From Fidelibacterota bacterium (GTDB lineage: Bacteria > Fidelibacterota > UBA8477 > JABMPR01): a DNA stretch of 64,000 bases. Below the pieces are notes generated by a model. It was given only the letters and a program-made list of their open reading frames with translations, was not told where the DNA came from and did no database searches. Positions 1-7,635 of this stretch are shown in pieces. The position numbers and the translations under genes were made by a program. The first letter of the stretch is position 1. Each line of letters opens with the position of its first letter. Location: contig JABHBL010000102.1 in assembly GCA_018673925.1 (NCBI GenBank), forward strand, positions 1 to 64,000, given 5' to 3'.

Positions 1-136
1 AAATAGAGGAAAGCTTCCACGATCCAATGAGAGCAGATGGTTCATCTTGCTTAGCTGGTTGCTCCTCACAGCTAAGGAGCAATGCTAGAATCATTGAGCA
101 AAAAAGGGAAGAGCGATATTTTGTCTTAAAATGCAT
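1..136 (-). CDS. Secreted lipoprotein, N-terminal part (gene runs off left edge)
   Basis: The first 45 codons are visible, and the frame stays open to base 1. From the ATG at 136 the protein has a basic start (MHFKTKYRSS), a hydrophobic core and a lipobox LLSC with the lipidated Cys near residue 23. An acidic linker follows, then LIGSWKLSSI. The GSWKL pattern resembles the first strand of lipocalin-like lipoproteins, but that is a weak inference from ten residues. A second Met (residue 15) would leave too short a signal peptide, so the upstream ATG is preferred, although no clear Shine-Dalgarno sequence precedes it. The ATG lies inside GTTAGATGCA, which resembles the start of an integron gene cassette, and the gene lies downstream of intI on the same strand. 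It could be a first cassette or an ordinary lipoprotein gene. Confidence 0.7.
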   Translation of the reverse strand, partial: MHFKTKYRSSLFCSMILALLLSCEEQPAKQDEPSALIGSWKLSSI

Positions 137-141
137 CTAAC
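132..141 (-). other. Integron core-like site GTTAGATGCA
   Basis: Read on the minus strand, this is GTTAGAT followed by GCA. It matches the GTTRRRY recombination core and the bases common at cassette starts in class 1 integrons. It lies 246 nt past the intI stop codon, in the direction intI is read. A seven-base degenerate core occurs by chance about once per kilobase per strand, and no folded attC partner was found to its right. It is therefore a candidate attI/cassette boundary only. Confidence 0.3.
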
Positions 142-386
142 AACTATTAGACTGTTCTTGATAGCGATTATTGGCCGTTGGCAATGTCTGCATAAACGGA
201 TAAAATCCGTTTGCTGCTTCGCTGAGACCTTCTGACATCTGAACAGTGTATTTCTCAACAATTTTTATATTGTTCTGCATAAGACCTCGCGAATTTCTTC
301 CATAGAATCTGATAACCCCCAAGCCAATTTATAAAATAAAGTAATAATTGTGCAAATATCATGCTACAACTATCTAAATTTATAAA

Positions 387-1436
387 TTATAACTCGTCCA
401 ACGGACTACGTACTCCACCCGGCCCACGATTTAAAACATGGGTGTAAATCATGGTGGTCTTCAAATCCTTGTGACCCAACAATACCTGAACAGTCCGAAT
501 ATCATATCCGCCCTCTAACAAATGTGTAGCAAATGAATGTCTGAAAGTATGACAACTGATCCGCTTGGTCAAGCCGCTTCTATCCACCGCACGCCGGATA
601 GCTCGCTGCAAAACCGTCGCATGAAGATGATGCCGACCCTGCTGGCCAGTTTTCCTATCACTCCATCGTCGCTCCTGTGGGAAGACCCACTGCCAACGCC
701 ACTCCCGTGTGGCTCCAAGAAATTTTCGATCCAATGCTCCAGGTAGAACCACCTCACCAAAGCCCTCTGTCAAATCTGATCTATGAATCTTCTGAACTGC
801 CTTGATGTGTTCCTGCAGCCGAATTTTTAACGACCCCGGGAGCATCACCTCACGATCCTTCCCCCCCTTTCCATTTCTTACTACTATCTGATTCCTTTCA
901 AAATCCAAATCACATATTCTTAAATCAAGACTCTCATTCAAACGAAGACCGCAGCCATAGATGAGCTCAACCATGAGTCTATCCCGTCCATGTAATTGCA
1001 TCAGAACCAGCTTCACTTCACCCTTGGTCATGACCACAGGAACCCTCTCCGGTTTTCTGGCTCTGATTAAATCGCCCAGATCACCTACATCGCGCCCAAT
1101 GATATTCCTGTAAAGAAACAACAAGGCAGCCAATGCTTGATTCTGTGTGGAAGCACTCACTCTTCCTTTTACCGCTAAATGAGACAAGAATGCATTGATC
1201 TCCCGTTCTGCCATATCCTCTGGATGTTTCATATTGTGGAATTGAATAAATCTCACAACCCACCGACTATATGTCTTCTCAGTCCTTATACTGTAATGAC
1301 GAGCGCGTAACGCTCCACGGTATCGAGACATAAGCGATTTATCGTTACGGATCTGTTCGCGCTTAGAATCATGTTTACGCTTACTTAATTGTTTCCGCTT
1401 TGCATCCTCCTGCATGTATAGTGGAATCTTCGACAT
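387..1436 (-). CDS. intI: Integron integrase (IntI-type tyrosine recombinase)
   Basis: A 349-residue tyrosine recombinase that would recombine attI and attC sites. The catalytic set is visible: R165 (CGLRLNE), K190/K193 (GKGGKDRE), H296 and R299 (HTFRHSF), H322 (LLGHKD) and the nucleophile Y331 (IYTHV). The segment at about 227-283 (LPGALDRKFLGATREWRWQW and the rest) is the extra block that separates IntI from XerC/XerD. N-terminal phrases such as HYSIRTEKTY and STQNQALAALLFLYR are also typical of IntI. A very basic N-terminal extension of about 35 residues is unusual. The start has a strong Shine-Dalgarno (AGGAGGAA). No convincing attC array is visible in the window. If the integron has the inverted layout, cassettes would lie to the left, beyond the edge. 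The chromosomal XerD at 58 kb is a separate protein. Confidence 0.95.
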   Translation of the reverse strand: MSKIPLYMQEDAKRKQLSKRKHDSKREQIRNDKSLMSRYRGALRARHYSIRTEKTYSRWVVRFIQFHNMKHPEDMAEREINAFLSHLAVKGRVSASTQNQALAALLFLYRNIIGRDVGDLGDLIRARKPERVPVVMTKGEVKLVLMQLHGRDRLMVELIYGCGLRLNESLDLRICDLDFERNQIVVRNGKGGKDREVMLPGSLKIRLQEHIKAVQKIHRSDLTEGFGEVVLPGALDRKFLGATREWRWQWVFPQERRWSDRKTGQQGRHHLHATVLQRAIRRAVDRSGLTKRISCHTFRHSFATHLLEGGYDIRTVQVLLGHKDLKTTMIYTHVLNRGPGGVRSPLDEL

Positions 1437-1798
1437 ATGCCTTCCTCCTTAAGTGATAATTGTGAACCAAGAGATGTTTGGAATTGATCAGAGGAATTTG
1501 CAGTTGAATTCAATGAATTGAATGGATAGTAATGATACGCAGCCACCCAATACAGAATTGCAATCCAATCTGCAATAAAGTGCTGATCCTGTAATCATGA
1601 TGTAATAGGAGGTTGGTTAACGTCAAAATCTAGTCATTTAGCCACAAAATTCAAGAAGGTAATTATCGATAACATCACACCCTCCAGGTCTTTCCGCCTG
1701 AGGATATTTCCAGGTCACATTAGGGGTAACCCTCATAGGTGAACCCATTGAATTTTATAATTTTAAGCCATTAAATAATCAGGCTTGGGAGGCGCTTT
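1437..1798. promoter_or_regulatory. Divergent intergenic region between intI and a membrane protein gene
   Basis: This 362-base gap lies between two divergent genes and must carry both promoters. A perfect 10-base palindrome TTATCGATAA lies at 1663-1672. Two similar boxes, GGTAACCC and GGTGAACCC, lie close together at about 1725-1748, just upstream of the rightward gene, and could be an operator. A GTTGAAT at 1503-1509 also fits the integron core pattern, but this is expected by chance. No ORF or RNA gene is supported here. Confidence 0.4.
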
Positions 1799-2272
1799 AT
1801 GAAGGATTTAAGAAATTCAAAGGAACACCACAATTACCGCAATGAACTCACCATAACCGGTTTGTTATTAGGTGGTATGGCACTTCTGTATACCGATATT
1901 CCATTTCATATCATGATTCAAACCTTCATTCAACACATAGGATCTGCAACTGCTGCAGTGAAACAATTCTTTGTCTCCATTTTTATTGAACCCTTTGTAC
2001 AGATGGAATTTTCTGACTTTGTTGGAATACTGATGATAACCATCTCGTTTGGGCTCATGATTGTGCAGATTCGAAAAAAGATGATCTCAACTAGCTACGA
2101 ATCCCACACCTGCCCTCTATGTGACAGCAAACTCCATCGCATCCATCGCAACAGATGGCAACTATGGTTGAGCAAAGCCCTCTATCTTAGTTCGGGATAT
2201 TTCCACTGTGAGACGTGTGATCACTCAAGTTTACGCTTTTATCAGAAGACGCCCCATCTTCGTCAAGGATAG
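1799..2272 (+). CDS. Small membrane protein with C-terminal zinc ribbon
   Basis: A 157-residue protein of unknown family. It has a hydrophobic stretch near residues 18-43 and a clear membrane helix at about 72-91, followed by a basic stop-transfer segment (RKK). The C-terminal soluble part has two Cys pairs, CPLC at 105-108 and CETC at 137-140, which would make a four-Cys zinc ribbon on the cytoplasmic side. The ATG follows a good ribosome site (GGGAGG). It is transcribed away from intI and converges on the TPR gene, 15 nt apart, which leaves no room for an attC site. It is therefore unlikely to be a gene cassette. The function cannot be told from sequence. Confidence 0.75.
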   Translation: MKDLRNSKEHHNYRNELTITGLLLGGMALLYTDIPFHIMIQTFIQHIGSATAAVKQFFVSIFIEPFVQMEFSDFVGILMITISFGLMIVQIRKKMISTSYESHTCPLCDSKLHRIHRNRWQLWLSKALYLSSGYFHCETCDHSSLRFYQKTPHLRQG

Positions 2273-2287
2273 TGCTAGATCTTTGTA

Positions 2288-3826
2288 TTAGCCATCCACA
2301 GAAGTGAGGTATTTCGTCCGATTCACGATACCTGAATAAGCTAATTCAAGATTCCTGGCCAAGTGCTTCTTGTTATAATTATTCAGCTTGTAGTGATACT
2401 TGAGCATATCTTTTTCAAAACAATCATTTATTTCCACCCAGGTTTTATCCCGGTGTAATCTGGCATATTGCTGCAAACCCTCGACATAATTGTCTGCCGG
2501 AATATCCACATCACTCTTACGAAAATTGGGAAAAGTGATACCCCGACTCCTGAGTCGTTCTGTGGCAGAATAAAATGAAGAAGCTGGAAAGTCCAATGCC
2601 TCCAACGTTTTATTACCAACACCTGTATTTAGATAGTGATATAGAAATAAGTTATAATGAAAGAGGTCCTTAATTTTCACCCAATTCAATTCTTTCGAAA
2701 AGGCGAATAAATCTTCATTGGCAGATTCAGTCACTTCCCCAGGGAAGTGTTCTTCCAGAAAGATTACATACTTATTAATGACCCTGCGACGGGCTTCATT
2801 GATGGGAATACCCCTTTTCATCAATGCCATGATAGACCCAAAGGCCTGCTGATAATAGAAATATGCTTTGGTAATGTCAGCTACTTCACGATGGTAAATT
2901 TTTCCCAATAAAAGACAGGCACCGGCCAGTTCTGAGGCTACTGAAAATTGTTGACTCACTTCCATACTGCTTATGGCAGCTTTCAGGGCTTGATCTGCAT
3001 CTCCCAGAATGTGATGTATTTCTGCAACTTTGGATTGAATTTTCGCAGTAAAATAGGCATTTCTCACTTTCTTGAGTAAATCCTCATAATATTGTACCGC
3101 TTCGGCATTGCGATTTTGATTCACCAGTAGAATGCCTCTGGTGTAGTCAATAGACCAGTGCAAATGCTGAAAACCATGTAAAGCGGCCATTTCATGCGCT
3201 TTATCCAGATGCTCACTGGCATCAGCCATATTTTCCTGCTTAATCAGTTGCATTGACAAGCCATAGTGTGCTTGAGACTCCATAACCGTCATCTCATATT
3301 TGTTAAAATAAGCAATACACTGCAGCCATTTCTTAAGAGTGAACTTCTTATCCAAATCAGCTTCCAAAATGAGATACTGATAGGCTATCATCTGCTTCAT
3401 CTTATTTGAAGAAGTGATGCTGCGTGCCTTTTCCAGATATCTGAAAGCCGCATTCGTATCCCCTAGCTGTTGGAAAAAACCAGCATATTCATAGTAAAAA
3501 TAAGAGAGAGCGCCTTCTTGCTGGGAACCGTGATTGAGCACGCTGATCTTCGCTGCGACCTGCTCATAAAGTTCAATGGCAAAGGCATAATTACCCTCAA
3601 GAGTGGCAATTTTTGCATAGGTAATCTTTTGAAGCGCTTCAAGCATCCGATTCCGGCGATCAGAGATTTTTCCTTGATCTAACATCAAGGCCACCTTCTC
3701 CTCACTCAGAAATCCAATTTCACCCAGGAGTGCATAACATTCTGATGCATGGAATTTTTCCACGGTGTCATCTGCCTCGCTGGTTCGGTTTAACTCATTA
3801 CTTAGAAGAATCTTGCGCTGTGCCAT
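2288..3826 (-). CDS. TPR protein with two C-terminal Fis-like helix-turn-helix segments
   Basis: A 512-residue cytoplasmic protein with no signal peptide. Residues of about 60-370 are a run of helical hairpins with TPR spacing (for example GNYAFAIELYEQVAAK and DTNAAFRYLEKARS). The C-terminal 130 residues contain two related units, each beginning W-V-(K/E)-I-(K/N)-D. Each ends in a segment resembling the Fis/NtrC helix-turn-helix: GNKTLEALDFPASSFYSATE and KKHLARNLELAYSGIVNRTK. This suggests a DNA-binding regulator or an adaptor derived from a sigma-54-activator-like DNA-binding domain without the AAA+ ATPase. That assignment is inference; the TPR part is clear. Start supported by GGAGGA five bases upstream. 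It is convergent with its left neighbour and divergent from the ABC ATPase gene. Confidence 0.75.
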   Translation of the reverse strand: MAQRKILLSNELNRTSEADDTVEKFHASECYALLGEIGFLSEEKVALMLDQGKISDRRNRMLEALQKITYAKIATLEGNYAFAIELYEQVAAKISVLNHGSQQEGALSYFYYEYAGFFQQLGDTNAAFRYLEKARSITSSNKMKQMIAYQYLILEADLDKKFTLKKWLQCIAYFNKYEMTVMESQAHYGLSMQLIKQENMADASEHLDKAHEMAALHGFQHLHWSIDYTRGILLVNQNRNAEAVQYYEDLLKKVRNAYFTAKIQSKVAEIHHILGDADQALKAAISSMEVSQQFSVASELAGACLLLGKIYHREVADITKAYFYYQQAFGSIMALMKRGIPINEARRRVINKYVIFLEEHFPGEVTESANEDLFAFSKELNWVKIKDLFHYNLFLYHYLNTGVGNKTLEALDFPASSFYSATERLRSRGITFPNFRKSDVDIPADNYVEGLQQYARLHRDKTWVEINDCFEKDMLKYHYKLNNYNKKHLARNLELAYSGIVNRTKYLTSVDG

Positions 3827-4239
3827 GCTTCCTCCATTATATAGATAAATTTATGACTGAGGCCGTGCCACTTTTACTGCTAATACGATTTTTACTAACC
3901 TCCACAATATGGTTGTTTGGGTATCAAAGATAATTTGTCAACCTTCAGTTAACAAACTTAATGCTGATAATCAGTCATAATAAGTAAAATAGGAGGTCTA
4001 AATATCAATAATCTATAATATTCTTTACTTTTAATAAATTATTTTGATATCTGATTTTGCAGATTAAATCCTTTTGGGCGTCCAAATTGGAGGTAATCAG
4101 TAAAACAAAAGTGCAATAACTAATAGTCCCATAAAAATCTCAACCGCCCTTCCCCCTTTTTCCTCGCAGCTTTCCATTTATATTTCCAGCCACACAAATA
4201 ATCGATTTAAGTATGACGAAATAAATAACGGAACCAATT
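3827..4239. promoter_or_regulatory. Divergent intergenic region, AT-rich
   Basis: This 413-base gap lies between the TPR gene and the ABC ATPase gene, which point away from each other. It is AT-rich and should hold both promoters. Two ribosome-site-like motifs (AGGAGGT near 3991 and GGAGGT near 4089) are not followed by a convincing reading frame. A 26-codon hydrophobic frame starting at 3853 has no ribosome site. Nothing else is supported. Confidence 0.4.
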
Positions 4240-6036
4240 ATGTCAGAGAATATGCTCACCGAAATTGAAGAATTAGAAACCGTTTTTAGTACCGACGAAG
4301 GCACAGTTAAAGCAGTTGACAAGGTTTCGTTCAGCCTCGAAAAAGGACGCACAGTTGGCGTCGTAGGCGAATCGGGCTCGGGAAAATCTGTTACCTCCCT
4401 CTCCCTCATGCGCTTGATACCCAATCCACCTGGCAGAATCGTCGGTGGCAGACTCAAGTACCATTCCAGATCCAAGGGTCTCGTTGACTTAACTGAAGTT
4501 CCAGAGAATGAGATGCGAGAATTCCGTGGCAATGAAATCGCCATGATTTTCCAGGAACCCATGACATCGCTGAACCCGGTATTTACCTGTGGTAACCAGG
4601 TCATGGAAGCACTCATCCTCCATCAAAAGATGAGTAAAGCAGAGGCCAGAGCCAGAACCCTTGAATTGTTTATTGAGGTTGAACTACCCCGTCCTGAAAA
4701 AATAATTGATTCCTATCCTCATCAAATCTCTGGAGGTCAGAAGCAACGCGTCATGATTGCCATGGCCATGTCCTGCAACCCTCAAATCCTTATAGCCGAC
4801 GAGCCCACCACCGCTCTGGATGTGACCGTTCAGGCTACCATCCTTGATTTGATGCGTCGTTTAAGAGATAGCCATGATATGGGTATTATATTTATTACCC
4901 ATGACCTGGGTGTTATTGCAGAAATCGCAGATCATGTTGTGGTCATGTATAAGGGCAAAATTGTTGAACAAGGCTCTGTCTGGGAAATTTTTTCTGACCC
5001 GCAACACCCCTATACCAAAGGCCTACTTGCCTGTCGCCCACCCCTGGATCATCGTTTAAAACTCCTCCCCACCATGGCTGACTTTATGTCGGAGAGTGAT
5101 GAAGGTGAAATGTTAGAGATCAAAAAATCTGTGGATGAAACAATCCATGATCTCATCATTACACCCGAGGAAACAGCCAAACGTCATGAGAACCTTTATG
5201 CCCAGGAACCCATTCTCACCATCAACAACCTGAAAACCTACTTCCCCGTTCGTGAAGGGTTATTCAGCAAAGTGGTGGATCATGTAAAAGCAGTAGATGA
5301 TGTGACTTTTGATGTCTATCCAGGTGAAACCCTGGGTCTGGTTGGAGAATCAGGCTGTGGTAAAACCACACTGGGACGTACCATTCTTAGACTCATTGAG
5401 CCCACAGCAGGCAACATCATCTTTCATAATAAGGATATCACCAATATCTCTGGAGATGAATTACGGGAGATTCGCAGAAGAATTCAAATAATTTTTCAGG
5501 ATCCTTACTCCTCTCTCAACCCAAGAATTACCATCGGATCAGCTATCATGGAGCCCATGCAAGTTCACCAACTCCATGGTGATGATCAAACTCGGCGCCA
5601 GAAGGTCCAGGAGTTGTTGGAACGAGTCAATCTGGATCCCAGTCATTATAACCGATATCCCCACGAATTTTCAGGTGGTCAAAGACAAAGAATTTGTATC
5701 GCCCGGGCACTGGCTGTTCAGCCCGAATTTGTGATTTGTGATGAATCCGTCTCTGCTCTGGATGTTTCTGTCCAGGCTCAAGTATTAAATCTGTTAAATG
5801 AGCTGAGGGACGAGTTTGGTCTCACCTATATCTTTATCTCCCATGACCTCTCTGTTGTAAAATTTATGTCAGACAGAATGGTGGTGATGAATGAAGGTAA
5901 AGTGGAGGAAATGGGGGATGCTGACAGTGTCTACCAGGATCCACAGACTGATTACACCAAGCGGCTTATTGCTGCCATCCCACGTGGAGATCTCCATGAT
6001 ATTAAAAAATCCTACCTATCCAGAAAAACTGAATAG
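4240..6036 (+). CDS. Fused oligopeptide/dipeptide ABC transporter ATPase (OppD-OppF type)
   Basis: Two complete ABC ATPase domains in one 598-residue chain, equivalent to DppD/OppD plus DppF/OppF, powering import of peptides or similar solutes. The first half has Walker A GESGSGKS (43-50), signature SGGQKQR (164-170) and Walker B ILIADE (183-188). The second has Walker A GESGCGKT (369-376), signature SGGQRQR (478-484) and Walker B FVICDE (497-502). Both halves end with the Opp-specific region after the nucleotide-binding core (HPYTKGLL and DYTKRLI). All catalytic residues are intact. No permease or binding-protein gene of this family lies nearby, so partners must be elsewhere. It is not a MalK: it lacks MalK's C-terminal regulatory domain and belongs to the peptide subfamily. 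Start is the first ATG in the frame, with only a weak ribosome site. Confidence 0.93.
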   Translation: MSENMLTEIEELETVFSTDEGTVKAVDKVSFSLEKGRTVGVVGESGSGKSVTSLSLMRLIPNPPGRIVGGRLKYHSRSKGLVDLTEVPENEMREFRGNEIAMIFQEPMTSLNPVFTCGNQVMEALILHQKMSKAEARARTLELFIEVELPRPEKIIDSYPHQISGGQKQRVMIAMAMSCNPQILIADEPTTALDVTVQATILDLMRRLRDSHDMGIIFITHDLGVIAEIADHVVVMYKGKIVEQGSVWEIFSDPQHPYTKGLLACRPPLDHRLKLLPTMADFMSESDEGEMLEIKKSVDETIHDLIITPEETAKRHENLYAQEPILTINNLKTYFPVREGLFSKVVDHVKAVDDVTFDVYPGETLGLVGESGCGKTTLGRTILRLIEPTAGNIIFHNKDITNISGDELREIRRRIQIIFQDPYSSLNPRITIGSAIMEPMQVHQLHGDDQTRRQKVQELLERVNLDPSHYNRYPHEFSGGQRQRICIARALAVQPEFVICDESVSALDVSVQAQVLNLLNELRDEFGLTYIFISHDLSVVKFMSDRMVVMNEGKVEEMGDADSVYQDPQTDYTKRLIAAIPRGDLHDIKKSYLSRKTE

Positions 6037-6088
6037 ATAGGATTCATTATTAAGCCCCTGCTGGCAAGTGCCTGCGAGGTTGAAATTA

Positions 6089-6394
6089 CTAATTTCCGGC
6101 TTTTTTCAGCTTTTTATCTACCTCTTCAATAACCTTGTCAAGGGCTTCTTGTTGAAGATCCTGAGTGGCATCATCAAGTTTATCCATGGCTGGACTTAAC
6201 TGATCTTTTATGGTACCCAGGGGATCATCCTCAGTGACATAGATAAAGACGCCATAGGCCAGTACCACAAACATCAATATCATGAATAGTTTGAATACCT
6301 TTTTCATCAAAAATATCAATAATCCGATACCAACAAACGCCGCTACTCCCATGTAGAGCTTGTTGCTCAATAGCAGATCTAAAATATCCTGCAT
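6089..6394 (-). CDS. Small membrane protein, unknown
   Basis: A 101-residue protein. Two closely spaced hydrophobic helices at about 14-30 and 34-52 form an inner-membrane hairpin. They are followed by an acidic and basic helical tail (residues 56-101) with heptad-like spacing, probably an amphipathic or coiled-coil helix. No family is recognised. A ribosome site (AAAGGAA) precedes the ATG. It stands alone between the convergent ABC ATPase gene and the metal-binding lipoprotein gene. Confidence 0.65.
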   Translation of the reverse strand: MQDILDLLLSNKLYMGVAAFVGIGLLIFLMKKVFKLFMILMFVVLAYGVFIYVTEDDPLGTIKDQLSPAMDKLDDATQDLQQEALDKVIEEVDKKLKKAGN

Positions 6395-6553
6395 CTTATG
6401 TATTCCTTTTATTCGAAGAGCTGTTCAGTCGTTCCATATGATGAAACTTCCGATAATCACATTTGTGTTTAAGCATTGAATTCATGTGATGTTAACCTTG
6501 AGTTCAGCAATTCAAAATAAAAACTAATTCGAAGGAGGTGGTCTTTAGATCAT

Positions 6554-6925
6554 CTATGCTTTTTTCAACCGCATGGGTTTTAGCTCCATCTTACACTCTG
6601 CGCATCTTCCTACAGAATCTTGACGGACATGGCTATGGATCAGCATGGGACATCCATAATATTCCATTTTGTCTTCTGTTGTGATGACTCCAGGAACCAG
6701 GGTCATATTACACTCCGTGCATGTGCCAGGCTCCCGACTATGGATATGCTTATGCGATTCCATTGGACAGGTATAGTAGATTAATTTTTCTGCATCAGCA
6801 GGTGCTGCGGTTTTTTCCATGGCAGCATGGTTGTGACCATCATGGTTCGTTGCCGGTGCAGCCTTTTCCTGACCACAACCAACCACAAATACTGCCAGCA
6901 CGACTGTCATCCATAAATACTTCAT
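6554..6925 (-). CDS. Lipoprotein with two heavy-metal-binding (HMBD) ribbons
   Basis: The protein is 123 residues if started at the ATG at 6925, which follows AGAGAGG and gives a proper signal peptide (MKYLWMTVVLAVFVVGC). The longer frame back to 6964 adds a charged segment that does not suit a signal peptide. After the lipidated Cys comes a His-rich linker (HDGHNHAAM). Two repeats follow of the form YxCPM...H...G.C.EC.M.L.P, the short metal-binding module also found in CusB-type adaptors. It is probably a periplasmic metal chaperone or scavenger serving the efflux pump encoded upstream on the same strand. Copper or silver is inferred from Met, His and Cys content; no substrate is shown. Confidence 0.85.
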   Translation of the reverse strand: MKYLWMTVVLAVFVVGCGQEKAAPATNHDGHNHAAMEKTAAPADAEKLIYYTCPMESHKHIHSREPGTCTECNMTLVPGVITTEDKMEYYGCPMLIHSHVRQDSVGRCAECKMELKPMRLKKA

Positions 6926-6968
6926 ATCTTTACCTCTCTTTACTTTTCGTTTTTCGTTTATCATTCAT

Positions 6969-7000
6969 AATTCGTAATTCGTAATTCGTAATTCGTAATT
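6969..7000. repeat. Heptamer tandem repeat (AATTCGT)
   Basis: Four exact copies of AATTCGT plus a partial fifth lie in the spacer between the metal-binding lipoprotein gene and the DUF6122-like gene. A related imperfect stretch (TTTTCGTTT) precedes it. This simple repeat is outside coding sequence. Confidence 0.9.
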
Positions 7001-7004
7001 ATAG

Positions 7005-7325
7005 TCACATCAAGACACAATCAATCCCATCCAACATCATATGCACCATCAAACCTATTGCAATCACTCTGGTTTTATCCGGGATTAATAGAAGCGAGTA
7101 TGCTCCAATAGCCCAAAATGAGTGCAGGGGATGAAAACCAATACTGCACCTGCCAGGATCATATATGGGATGGGCCAACAGATGATCCAGATCCACCACC
7201 ATGGTAGCTGACATAACCACCCAGTAGTATTTCCAGCTCTTTTGAGGAAGCATATATTTACTCATCCAGGGAGCAATTGCTGCTGGAACCAGAAAATGGG
7301 CCAGTATGTGGAGGATACCTCGCAT
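7005..7325 (-). CDS. DUF6122-like integral membrane protein
   Basis: A 106-residue protein with three or four membrane helices. It carries the ordered motifs LHxLAHFLVP, MVVDLDHLLAHPIYDP, CSIGFHPLHS and HMMLDGIDC. His and Asp residues in these motifs recall membrane-bound metal-dependent hydrolases, and I recognise the pattern as the small DUF6122 family. No activity is established. The ATG overlaps the stop of the upstream HMA gene (TGATG), so the two are probably translationally coupled and the protein belongs to the metal-efflux operon. Confidence 0.85.
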   Translation of the reverse strand: MRGILHILAHFLVPAAIAPWMSKYMLPQKSWKYYWVVMSATMVVDLDHLLAHPIYDPGRCSIGFHPLHSFWAIGAYSLLLIPDKTRVIAIGLMVHMMLDGIDCVLM

Positions 7326-7567
7326 CAGCTAGAAAACAGACTCCCTAGAAATCCCTTTTTCTCAGTGCTTTGCTCAGGGTTAAATCCTGAATTTCTGATA
7401 ATCTCAGCAGATTCCTCTGTAGTGAGATCTCCACTGACTGAAACTTGCTTCTTTGATAGTTGAATATCAATGGATTCGACCCGTGCATCGGCCTCTAATC
7501 CTTTTTGGATTGTTGCTACACAACCATTACAATTCATATCGCTTACTTTGAAAACATGTTTTTCCAT
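7325..7567 (-). CDS. CopZ-like heavy-metal-associated (HMA) domain protein
   Basis: An 80-residue single HMA domain. The metal site is MNCNGC, with C13 and C16, and the beta-alpha-beta-beta-alpha-beta pattern fills residues 3-66. A short basic and hydrophobic tail (KKGFLGSLFSS) follows. It would bind Cu(I) or a similar ion in the cytoplasm and hand it to an exporter. GGAG lies about nine bases upstream of the ATG. It lies between the RND pump gene and the DUF6122-like gene and overlaps the latter by one base. Confidence 0.93.
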   Translation of the reverse strand: MEKHVFKVSDMNCNGCVATIQKGLEADARVESIDIQLSKKQVSVSGDLTTEESAEIIRNSGFNPEQSTEKKGFLGSLFSS

Positions 7568-7635
7568 ATCTCATACTCCACTTGCTATTTAGATTCTCAA
7601 TATGACCCTGTCATCGTAAAATTCACTACTTTTTA

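Noticed and set aside
59-82. Perfect 8-bp inverted repeat TTGCTCCT/AGGAGCAA
   Set aside because: It lies inside the lipoprotein coding sequence, has no T-run, and lacks paired integron core sites, so it is not supported as terminator or attC.
137-322. Short minus-strand frame between the lipoprotein gene and intI (TTG at 322, ATG at 280)
   Set aside because: A GAGG lies only four bases before the ATG, the protein has no recognisable feature, and the stop falls in the core-like site. Too weak to call a gene.
1799-2272. Membrane zinc-ribbon gene as an integron cassette in the usual orientation
   Set aside because: Only 15 bases separate its stop from the next gene, leaving no space for attC, and the upstream core match is a chance-level motif.
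3853-3933. 26-codon hydrophobic frame in the intergenic region
   Set aside because: No ribosome site, not tied to a neighbour; probably chance in AT-rich DNA.
4240-6036. The ABC ATPase as the missing MalK of the maltodextrin importer
   Set aside because: Both halves belong to the oligopeptide subfamily and lack the MalK regulatory domain; it is also far away on the opposite strand.
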